DNA of 6,873 nucleotides from Bacteroidota bacterium. Its GTDB lineage: Bacteria; Bacteroidota; Bacteroidia; Bacteroidales; P3. The notes under the pieces were generated by a model that was not told where the DNA came from, made no database searches, and saw only the letters and a program-made list of their open reading frames with translations. The first letter of the stretch is position 1. Each line of letters begins with the position of its first letter. Made by a program: the position numbers and the translations under genes. The stretch is taken from positions 1 through 6,873 of the forward strand of contig JAUNWC010000082.1 of assembly GCA_030540495.1 (NCBI GenBank). Direction: 5' to 3'. This document shows, in pieces, positions 1 through 6,250 of this stretch.

Positions 1-46
1 TGCCTCCAACTTATCTTAACCTATCAAAATCTATAACAACCTATAA
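1..46. repeat. Partial array of 10-bp repeats (AACCTAT type)
   Basis: Read on the minus strand, four consecutive 10-bp units fill positions 44 down to 5: ATAGGTTGTT, ATAGATTTTG, ATAGGTTAAG and ATAAGTTGGA. All fit a loose consensus ATAGGTTnnn. The array is cut by the window start. Its order and its CTCC-like outer end match the right arm of the inverted-repeat element at 6156-6196, so this is probably the right half of a second copy with one extra unit. The last CAACCTATA ends at 45, 59 nt before the ATG of the next gene. The function is unknown. Confidence 0.6.
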
Positions 47-104
47 ATATATAAAGAAAATAAAAAAAGAGAATTTGCGTTATATAATAAAAATTATAGT
101 CTTT

Positions 105-554
105 ATGGTAAAAAGATATTTAAGCGATTTGCGTTTTGTTTGGAATATTTCTTTGATAATAAGTGTATTATTGGTAATAGTATCTGTTTTGTATGCATTT
201 TCTCCTTTGGGTAAGGTAGGGCAGGCTTCCATTCATTATATGTATGCAATACAAGTGATAGTGCTTGTATTGGCTTTGTTTCTTAGCAAGAACTACAAAA
301 GTAGGTTGAAAAACATTGTCTTAAAAGATTTTAAAAACAAACTGCTTGCCTATAAGAAGTTAAACCAAAACCTTTACCTCCTTTATATTCTTTTGGTATT
401 GTTTGCTTGTATGTCCATATTTTTTGTTGGTAGTGCAGAGTCGCTTATTCTACCTATTGTTTTGTTGTTACTTTTATTCCTAAAACGTCCATACCTTATT
501 AAATTTAAGATGGAACTTAATCTTTCCGACCAAGATTTGCAAAAAGAACAATAG
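105..554 (+). CDS. Small four-helix integral membrane protein of unknown function
   Basis: This encodes a 149-residue hydrophobic protein that I do not recognise. Four likely membrane segments are visible at about residues 11-32, 43-61, 88-108 and 111-127. A basic Lys/Arg-rich loop of about 27 residues (61-87) lies between helices 2 and 3. A charged tail after residue 128 carries basic residues and then a Ser-Asp-Gln-Asp acidic patch. The positive-inside rule would place both termini and the central loop in the cytoplasm. There is no signal peptide, enzyme motif or cysteine pair. I chose the ATG at 105. An in-frame TTG at 75 would add ten residues, but it has no convincing ribosome site and Bacteroidota genes overwhelmingly start with ATG. 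The gene stands alone: 187 nt separate it from the next gene, and no clear terminator follows it. Confidence 0.72.
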   Translation: MVKRYLSDLRFVWNISLIISVLLVIVSVLYAFSPLGKVGQASIHYMYAIQVIVLVLALFLSKNYKSRLKNIVLKDFKNKLLAYKKLNQNLYLLYILLVLFACMSIFFVGSAESLILPIVLLLLLFLKRPYLIKFKMELNLSDQDLQKEQ

Positions 555-594
555 CCTTATACATTATTATATGATGCAAAGGTTGTTTTATTTG

Positions 595-642
595 TAATTT
601 TTTATTGAAATTATACCATATTGTTATTTTTTTGTAATTTCG
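595..642 (+). promoter_or_regulatory. Candidate Bacteroidota promoter region upstream of the Nfn-like gene
   Basis: TAATTTCG at 635-642 matches the Bacteroidota sigma-ABfr -7 consensus TAnnTTTG in all but one position. It would start a transcript near 648-650 with a leader of about 90 nt. The ten bases TTTGTAATTT occur at 591-600 and again at 631-640, so an alternative -7-like TAATTTTT lies at 595-602. No convincing TTTG -33 element is seen at the right distance, so this is a weak call. The gap 555-741 holds nothing else I can name apart from a three-codon ATG-GAA-TAT-TAA reading frame at 677-688. Confidence 0.3.
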
Positions 643-741
643 CAACCAATATTTTTTGGCTGATATATCTGTTTTTATGGAATATTAACCAAGAAACAAA
701 AAGGATATAAGGAACAGAAATTAACCTTAAAAAAAATATAA

Positions 742-3000
742 ATGTTTAAGATTTTACAGAGAGAGCAACTAACAGAAAATATAGTACTCTTAAAGGTCAA
801 AGCACCTAACGTGGCAAAAAAATGTGAGCCAGGACAATTTGTTATTGTAGTGGAGGATGAAAAAGACGAAAGACTTCCTTTTACTATTTGTGATTTTGAC
901 CGCAAAGAAGAAACCATAACCTTGGTTATTCAAATAGTTGGAGATGGTTCCAAAAAACTTTGTCAAAAACAAGCAGGAGAATATCTTAGAGATGTGGCAG
1001 GACCTTTGGGCAATGCAAGTGAAATGCTTGAACAAATAGACGAATTAAAAGACAAAAATGTAGTTTTCATAGCAGGAGGTTTGGGTACCGCTCCGGTATA
1101 TCCACAAGCAAAATGGGCATATGAAAATGGTATCAAACACGATGTTATCATAGGTACAAAATCTCATTCTACCCTTATTTACGAAAAAGAAATGGAGGCG
1201 GTGAGCGATAATTTGTATGTTTGTACAGATGACGGTTCCTATGGTTTTCATGGTATGGTTACCAACTGTTTGGAAGACCTTGTGGTAAATAAAGGCAAAC
1301 ACTATGATTTGTGCGTAGCCATAGGACCTATGATTATGATGAAATTTGTTTGTTTGATGACTCAAAAACTTGGCATCAAAACAATAGTTTCTCTTAACTC
1401 TCTAATGGTAGATGGTACGGGTATGTGTGGAGCCTGTAGAGTAAGTGTAGGTGGAGAGATGAAATTTGCTTGTATAGACGGACCTGAGTTTGACGGACAT
1501 AAAGTAGATTTTGACGAGGCAATGAAACGTCAAAGAATGTTTCCTCCTCACAAAATAGCCTTTAATACAGAGGAACATAAATGTAATTTAACCGCTGCTG
1601 TGGAGCAATCTTTGGCAGAGTTTGATAAAAAGAAAAGAGTTCCTGTAAGAGAACAAGACCCTGAGGTAAGAAACAAAAATTTTGAGGAGGTGTGCTATGG
1701 ATACAACGACCAAGAGGCAAAAATGGAGGCTTCGCGTTGTTTGAATTGTAAAAATCCTTTGTGTGTTAAGGCTTGTCCTGTTAATATTGATATCCCTGCT
1801 TTTATTCATCAGGTAAAAGAAGGCAACAATGCTGAGGCAATAAAAATTATACACGAAAGTTCTACTTTGCCTGCTATTTGTGGTAGAGTTTGTCCGCAAG
1901 AGAGTCAGTGTGAAGGCTCTTGTATAATGGGCAAAAAGAACGACCCTGTGGCAATAGGCAAGTTGGAAAGATATGTAGCCGATTGGGCAAGAGAAAACAA
2001 TGTAACCGAAAAAGTAGAGATAAAGAAAAACGGAATAAAAATAGCAGTTGTTGGTTCGGGTCCTTCTTCTTTGGCTTGTTCAAGTGATTTGGCAAAAATG
2101 GGATATGAGGTTACTATTTTTGAGGCTTTGCATAGAAGTGGAGGAGTTTTGTCCTATGGTATTCCTGAATTCCGTTTGCCAAAATCAAAGGTTGTAGAAA
2201 AAGAAATAGAAGAGGTAACCAAACTTGGAGTAGAAATAAAGTGCGATGTGCTTATAGGTAAGAGTGTAACCATTGACGATTTGTTTGATATGGGATACAA
2301 GGCCGTTTATATTGCCTCTGGTGCAGGTACTCCTAAGTTTATGAACATAGAGGGAATAAATCTAAACGGAGTTGTTTCTGCTAATGAATTTCTTACAAGA
2401 GTTAATCTAATGAAGGCTTATCGTTCAGATTATGAAACTCCTGTATTTGTTGGCAAAAAAACTGTTGTTGTAGGTGGTGGCAATGTGGCTATGGACGGAG
2501 CAAGAAGTGCTAAACGTTTGGGCTCTGATGTTACTGTGGTTTATAGACGTACTTTGGAGGAAATGCCTGCAAGAAAAGAGGAAGTACATCATGCCGTAGA
2601 GGAAGGAATACATTTCCAAACACTTACCAATCCTGTGGAGGTTCTTGCTGATGAAAACGGATGGGTAAAAGGACTTAAGTGCATAGAGATGGAACTTGGA
2701 GAGCCAGACGAAAGTGGCAGAAGAAGACCTGTGGAAAAGAAAGGCTCGGAGTTTGAGATAGAGTGCGATTGCGTTATTATGGCACTTGGTACTGATGCCA
2801 ATAAATTGATAACCTCCACTACAGATAACCTTGAAACCAACAAGAGAGGAAACATTGTAGCAGATGAAAAACAAGCAACTTCTCGTCCGGGTGTATTTGC
2901 CGGAGGAGATATTGTTAGCGGAGCGGCTACAGTTATTCTTGCTATGGGTGCAGGTAAGGTTGCAGCAAAAAGTATAGACGAATATATAAAATCTTTGTAA
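742..3000 (+). CDS. NfnA-NfnB-type fusion: NADH/NADPH/ferredoxin flavoprotein oxidoreductase (often annotated DHOD-B NAD-binding subunit/glutamate synthase fusion)
   Basis: This 752-residue soluble protein joins two modules. Residues 1-280 are a PyrK/NfnA-like ferredoxin reductase. It has an FAD-site motif RLPFTI (44-49), an NAD-site AGGLGTAP (111-118) and a [2Fe-2S] site with Asp224, Cys229, Cys232 and Cys244. Residues 300-752 resemble NfnB/GltD. Two [4Fe-4S] motifs are at Cys333/336/341/345 and Cys380/384/390/394. An FAD Rossmann motif GSGPSS is at 438-443, an NADPH Rossmann motif GGGNVAMD at 578-585, and a C-terminal FAD segment GVFAGGDI at 717-724. The family transfers electrons between NADH, NADPH and ferredoxin in the cytoplasm; Nfn enzymes do this by flavin-based bifurcation. 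Neither pyrD nor gltB is adjacent, and Asp224 replaces the first Cys of PyrK, so an Nfn/sulfide-dehydrogenase role is favoured over pyrimidine or glutamate synthesis. The ATG has an A-rich leader and no Shine-Dalgarno nearby. The family and fusion are certain; the exact physiological reaction is inferred. Confidence 0.93.
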   Translation: MFKILQREQLTENIVLLKVKAPNVAKKCEPGQFVIVVEDEKDERLPFTICDFDRKEETITLVIQIVGDGSKKLCQKQAGEYLRDVAGPLGNASEMLEQIDELKDKNVVFIAGGLGTAPVYPQAKWAYENGIKHDVIIGTKSHSTLIYEKEMEAVSDNLYVCTDDGSYGFHGMVTNCLEDLVVNKGKHYDLCVAIGPMIMMKFVCLMTQKLGIKTIVSLNSLMVDGTGMCGACRVSVGGEMKFACIDGPEFDGHKVDFDEAMKRQRMFPPHKIAFNTEEHKCNLTAAVEQSLAEFDKKKRVPVREQDPEVRNKNFEEVCYGYNDQEAKMEASRCLNCKNPLCVKACPVNIDIPAFIHQVKEGNNAEAIKIIHESSTLPAICGRVCPQESQCEGSCIMGKKNDPVAIGKLERYVADWARENNVTEKVEIKKNGIKIAVVGSGPSSLACSSDLAKMGYEVTIFEALHRSGGVLSYGIPEFRLPKSKVVEKEIEEVTKLGVEIKCDVLIGKSVTIDDLFDMGYKAVYIASGAGTPKFMNIEGINLNGVVSANEFLTRVNLMKAYRSDYETPVFVGKKTVVVGGGNVAMDGARSAKRLGSDVTVVYRRTLEEMPARKEEVHHAVEEGIHFQTLTNPVEVLADENGWVKGLKCIEMELGEPDESGRRRPVEKKGSEFEIECDCVIMALGTDANKLITSTTDNLETNKRGNIVADEKQATSRPGVFAGGDIVSGAATVILAMGAGKVAAKSIDEYIKSL

Positions 3001-3024
3001 AAATTTGTTTTTTATTGAACGTTT

Positions 3025-3089
3025 TTGACTTAGAGGGCTTTAATCCCAAAAAGATTAAAGCTCTCTTGTCAGCGTTTTTTAGGTTTTTT
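3025..3089 (+). terminator. Strong Rho-independent terminator after the Nfn-like gene
   Basis: AGAGGGCTTTAATC (3032-3045) pairs with GATTAAAGCTCTCT (3053-3066) over 14 bp, with one G-T wobble, around a 7-nt loop CCAAAAA. The stem can extend outwards through TGAC (3026-3029) with GTCA (3068-3071). Six T residues follow at 3075-3080, and six more at 3084-3089. It starts about 25 nt after the stop codon at 3000, so it should end the upstream transcript and separate it from korA. Confidence 0.85.
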
Positions 3090-3134
3090 ATAAGAATAGC
3101 AAGAATATAAGAGTGTTATATATAATAAATTTAC

Positions 3135-3142
3135 TAATTTTG
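3135..3142 (+). promoter_or_regulatory. Bacteroidota -7 promoter element for korAB
   Basis: TAATTTTG, followed by C, matches the TAnnTTTG -7 consensus of Bacteroidota primary-sigma promoters exactly. It lies downstream of the terminator and predicts a transcript start near 3148, giving a leader of about 45 nt before korA. The -33 region (about 3110-3117, GTGTT) matches the TTTG consensus poorly. The position between a terminator and a start codon supports the call. Confidence 0.55.
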
Positions 3143-3193
3143 CAAACCTATATTTATTAGACAATAATAAAAGGAAAGAAAATTATTTTGATA

Positions 3194-5044
3194 ATGAAAG
3201 AATTTATAAAGAAGGACGATGCCGTTGTAAGATTTGCAGGTGACAGCGGAGATGGAATGCAACTTTCGGGAACTTTGTTCTCTGATACTTCGGCGTTGGA
3301 TGGCAATGATATAGCAACATTTCCCGACTATCCGGCGGAAATAAGGGCTCCTCACAATACTGTTGTGGGAGTTTCGGGGTTTCAGGTGCATATAGGAAAA
3401 AATATTTATTCCTCAGGTGATAAGGCGGATGTTTTGGTTTGTATGAATCCTGCCTCCTTGAAATCAAATTTAAAGTGGGCAGTAAAGGGAGCAACTATCA
3501 TTGTTGATGCAGATACTTTTACAGATGACGCTGTACAAAAAGCAGGATATGAGCAAAATCCATTGGATACGGATGAATTTTCCTCTTATAACTTAGTTAA
3601 GGCTCCTATAACAACTTTGACTTTGGAGTCTGTGAAGGATATATTTCCAGATAGAAAAAGTGCATTGAAATGTAGAAATATGTTTGCCTTAGGTATGATA
3701 TTTTTTATTTTTGGCAAACAAACAACGCATGCAGATGAATACTTGCAAACTAAGTTTAAGAACAAACCTGAGGTAATAAAAGCCAATGAAAAAGTAATAA
3801 GAGCAGGATATAACTATTGTGAAAATATTGATGTACAAGAAGTTCCTTTGCAAAGATTACAAGTAAATGCCTCAGATATGCCAAAGGGCAAATATCGTAA
3901 CATTACGGGCAATGTAGCAACGGCTTGGGGTTTGTTGGCAGCGGCAGAAAAGGCTCGTTTGAATCTTTTCCTTGGTTCTTATCCTATAACTCCGGCAACG
4001 GATATTATGGTGGAGTTGGCTAAGAGAAAATCGCTTGGTGCAAGAGTATTTCAAGCAGAGGATGAAATAGCAGGCATATGCTCGGCTATTGGAGCCTCTT
4101 TTGCAGGTGCTTTGGCTTGTACTTCTACTTCTGGTCCTGGTTTGTCCTTAAAGAGTGAGGCTTTGGGCTTGGCTGTTATGACAGAATTGCCTTTGGTGGT
4201 TATAGACGTACAAAGAGGAGGTCCTTCCACAGGTTTGCCTACCAAAACAGAGCAATCTGATTTGAATCAAGCCTTATTTGGCAGAAATGGAGAAGCACCT
4301 TGTTTGGTTATTGCTCCAAGTACTTCGGCAAATTGTTTTTATTGGGCTTTTCAAGCGGCTAAACTTTCGTTGGAAACAATGACTCCGGTAATATTTCTTT
4401 CGGATGCTTATCTTGGCAATGGCTCTCAGTTGTTTAGGATACCAAAAATGAGCGATTACCCTGAGATACACCCTCCTTTTGCCAAACCAAACGATCCAGA
4501 TTATCAACCATACAGAAGGGATGCTAAAACTCTTGTTCGTCAGTGGGCTATTCCGGGCATGGACGGGCTAAGACACCGTATAGGAGGATTGGAAAAGACA
4601 GATGGCAAAGGAGAAGTTTCCACCGATAACCTTAACCACGAAAAAATGGTGCATTTCCGTCAAGAAAAAGTTGATAGACTTGCCGAGCGTCTTCCTTTGC
4701 AAGAGGTAGAAGGAGATAAGGATGCAGATGTGCTTGTAGTAGGTTGGGGAGGAACACACGGAGCCTTAAAAACAGCAGTTGATGAACTTTTGCAAGAAGG
4801 TAAAAAAATAGCATACACTCATTTTAATTATATTTCGCCTTTACCTAAAAACACAGAGGAAATTTTAAGAAAATACAAGAAAATAATTGTCTGTGAATTA
4901 AATATGGGACAGTTTGTCAATTATTTGAGAATGAAGTTTCAAGGCATTATGTTCTATCAATACAATAAGGTACAGGGCTTGCCTTTTGAGGTTGCTGAAT
5001 TGAAAACAGAGTTTAATAAACTAATTAACGAGGAGGAAAGATAA
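3194..5044 (+). CDS. korA: 2-oxoglutarate:ferredoxin oxidoreductase, fused gamma/alpha subunit
   Basis: This 616-residue subunit works with KorB to interconvert 2-oxoglutarate plus CoA and succinyl-CoA plus CO2, using ferredoxin, in the cytoplasm. Residues 10-205 are the gamma domain, opening with the hallmark FAGDSGDGMQLSG (14-26). The alpha pyrimidine-binding domain starts near 235 and carries GSYPITPATD (261-270), whose YPITP loop contacts the 2-oxoacid/CoA in this superfamily. It is followed by SGPGLSLK (313-320) and RGGPSTGLPTKTEQSDL (341-357). A C-terminal transketolase-like domain covers about 509-600. Length and gamma-alpha order are typical of KorA. The ATG at 3194 was chosen; a TTG two codons earlier (3188) sits at a better distance from AGGAAAG (3172-3178) but adds only two residues. 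The stop TAA shares its last A with the korB ATG. Substrate choice (2-oxoglutarate rather than pyruvate or branched 2-oxoacids) rests on overall resemblance. Confidence 0.93.
   Translation: MKEFIKKDDAVVRFAGDSGDGMQLSGTLFSDTSALDGNDIATFPDYPAEIRAPHNTVVGVSGFQVHIGKNIYSSGDKADVLVCMNPASLKSNLKWAVKGATIIVDADTFTDDAVQKAGYEQNPLDTDEFSSYNLVKAPITTLTLESVKDIFPDRKSALKCRNMFALGMIFFIFGKQTTHADEYLQTKFKNKPEVIKANEKVIRAGYNYCENIDVQEVPLQRLQVNASDMPKGKYRNITGNVATAWGLLAAAEKARLNLFLGSYPITPATDIMVELAKRKSLGARVFQAEDEIAGICSAIGASFAGALACTSTSGPGLSLKSEALGLAVMTELPLVVIDVQRGGPSTGLPTKTEQSDLNQALFGRNGEAPCLVIAPSTSANCFYWAFQAAKLSLETMTPVIFLSDAYLGNGSQLFRIPKMSDYPEIHPPFAKPNDPDYQPYRRDAKTLVRQWAIPGMDGLRHRIGGLEKTDGKGEVSTDNLNHEKMVHFRQEKVDRLAERLPLQEVEGDKDADVLVVGWGGTHGALKTAVDELLQEGKKIAYTHFNYISPLPKNTEEILRKYKKIIVCELNMGQFVNYLRMKFQGIMFYQYNKVQGLPFEVAELKTEFNKLINEEER
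5031..5036 (+). promoter_or_regulatory. Shine-Dalgarno site of korB
   Basis: AGGAGG lies seven bases before the korB ATG at 5044, inside the last codons of korA. It is the only textbook Shine-Dalgarno in the window. The other genes have A-rich leaders, as usual in Bacteroidota. With the one-base TAATG stop/start overlap, it points to coupled translation of the two subunits. Confidence 0.8.
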
Positions 5045-6057
5045 TGGAACATTCTAATGTAACACTTACAAAGGCAGATTTTGCTTCTAATCAAATGGTT
5101 AAGTGGTGTCCAGGTTGTGGTGACCACGCCATACTTGCAGCCGTTCATAATGTTTTTCCAAAAATAAATTATAGAAAAGAAGACTATTGTATAGTTTCTG
5201 GTATAGGATGCTCTTCACGTTTTCCTTACTATGTAAATTCTTATGGATTTCATGGCATACACGGAAGACCTGCTGCTATAGCCACAGGAGTAAAAATGGC
5301 AAATCCCAATCTTTCTGTTTGGATAACAACGGGAGATGGCGACTCTACCGCCATAGGAGGCAACCATTTTATGCACCTTATTCGTAGGAATATGGACGTT
5401 AATCTGATAATGTTTAACAATAGAATATATGGTTTGACAAAAGGACAATATTCTCCTACAACCAAACAGGGACAGGTAACAAAGACTTCTCCTTTTGGGG
5501 TTTTGGACTATCAACTTAATCCGGGAGAACTTGTGCTTGGAGTTAGAGGAACTTTCTTTGCTCGTGCCATAGATTCTCAAAGTGTTTCTTTGCAAAAAGT
5601 TTGTGAGCGTATGGCTGCACATGATGGAACGGCAGTTGTAGAAGTTTTGCAAAACTGTGTGATATTCAATAACGGAACACATGCAGATGTTACAGATAAA
5701 GAAACAAGGGAAGACAGACAACTATGGGTAGAGCATGGCAAACCTATGATTTTTGGAAAAAACAGAGACAAAGGTTTGGTTATGATAGGCAGAAGTCTAA
5801 AAGTTGTAAAAATAGGTGAAGGCATAACAGAAAAAGATATTATGATTCACGATGAAACAACTGAGGATACAGGTATTCACCATATGCTTGCTCGTATGCG
5901 TCCGCCAGAGTTTCCTATGGTTTTTGGAGTTATTCGTGCGGTGCAGAAACCAACATATAATCAAATGTTTGAAGCACAAGAAGAAGAACAAAAACAACAT
6001 GGCTTTGTCCATAATGTTGATGAATTGCTGAACTCAGGAGAAACTTGGGAAGTGTAA
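5044..6057 (+). CDS. korB: 2-oxoglutarate:ferredoxin oxidoreductase, beta subunit (TPP and [4Fe-4S] binding)
   Basis: This 337-residue catalytic partner of KorA binds thiamine diphosphate and one [4Fe-4S] cluster. The cluster ligands are visible as Cys22 and Cys25 in KWCPGCGDH, Cys56 in GIGCSSRFPYY, and Cys205 in QNCVIFNN. The TPP signature runs from GDGD (97-100) to FNN (124-126), the usual spacing. LTKGQYSPTT (131-140) is typical of KorB/PorB proteins. The length is normal and both ends look intact. No separate ferredoxin-like delta subunit gene accompanies korAB, which fits the two-gene Bacteroidota form, where a free ferredoxin takes the electrons. Translation is probably coupled to korA through the one-base overlap and the AGGAGG site at 5031. 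Confidence 0.95.
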   Translation: MEHSNVTLTKADFASNQMVKWCPGCGDHAILAAVHNVFPKINYRKEDYCIVSGIGCSSRFPYYVNSYGFHGIHGRPAAIATGVKMANPNLSVWITTGDGDSTAIGGNHFMHLIRRNMDVNLIMFNNRIYGLTKGQYSPTTKQGQVTKTSPFGVLDYQLNPGELVLGVRGTFFARAIDSQSVSLQKVCERMAAHDGTAVVEVLQNCVIFNNGTHADVTDKETREDRQLWVEHGKPMIFGKNRDKGLVMIGRSLKVVKIGEGITEKDIMIHDETTEDTGIHHMLARMRPPEFPMVFGVIRAVQKPTYNQMFEAQEEEQKQHGFVHNVDELLNSGETWEV

Positions 6058-6077
6058 TTTTATAGTTTTTCATAAGT

Positions 6078-6196
6078 TATTATAGGTTGAGATAGGTTGG
6101 GGTAGGTTATAATAGGAGGGTAAAGTCATTATTTTTTGTTATACGCTTATAAAGTCTCCTATTACAAACTATGTTAACCTATCTCAACCTATAATA
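6078..6196. repeat. Long imperfect inverted repeat built from 10-bp units
   Basis: Arms of 41 nt (6078-6118 and 6156-6196) are inverted copies agreeing at 35 of 41 positions, around a 37-nt spacer. Perfect pairing covers 21 bp at the outer end (6078-6098 with 6176-6196) and 9 bp next to the spacer (6110-6118 with 6156-6164). Each arm is itself a run of 10-bp units. The left arm reads ATAGGTTGAG, ATAGGTTGGG, GTAGGTTATA, ATAGGAGGGT from 6082. The right arm on the minus strand reads ATAGGTTGAG, ATAGGTTAAC, ATAGTTTGTA, ATAGGAGACT from 6192 downwards. It fills most of the korB to GyrI-like gap. There is no T-tract after the right arm, so it is not a standard intrinsic terminator. A dispersed repeat element, a protein-binding array or an mRNA 3'-end hairpin are all possible. 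Confidence 0.8.
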
Positions 6197-6250
6197 CAAT
6201 AAAAAACAACAATTCTCGTTTTCTTACAAACAATTAGATAAAGTGCTATT

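Noticed and set aside
75..104. TTG start extending the first gene by ten residues
   Set aside because: TTG starts are rare in this group, and the added residues bring no motif. The ATG at 105 gives a normal short basic N terminus before the first membrane helix.
2425..2874. Minus-strand open frame of 149 codons opposite the Nfn-like gene
   Set aside because: It overlaps the conserved NADPH-binding region of the sense gene, has no recognisable motif, and has no promoter or ribosome site that I could see.
742..3000. Two separate genes, or a frameshift-joined pair
   Set aside because: The frame is open throughout, with no stop or internal start context at the module boundary (residues 280-310). 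Fused forms are usual in Bacteroidota.
742..3000. Dihydroorotate dehydrogenase electron-transfer subunit or glutamate synthase small subunit as primary function
   Set aside because: No pyrD or gltB lies nearby, both modules occur in one chain as in Nfn, and the [2Fe-2S] site has Asp in place of the first PyrK Cys.
5215..5721. Minus-strand open frame of 168 codons opposite korB
   Set aside because: It lies entirely inside a well-supported gene. Its translation is a low-complexity mix rich in Ser, Cys, Tyr and Ile with no domain, as expected of a shadow frame. The same holds for the other minus-strand frames opposite 742-6057.
6078..6196. CRISPR array or insertion-sequence ends
   Set aside because: The units are only 10 bp with no spacers between them, the arms enclose only 37 nt with no transposase, and I saw no flanking target duplication.
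6058..6200. Intrinsic terminator after korB
   Set aside because: The hairpin is strong, but no T-tract follows the right arm (CAATAAAA instead) and the spacer is 37 nt. I therefore list it as a repeat of unknown role.
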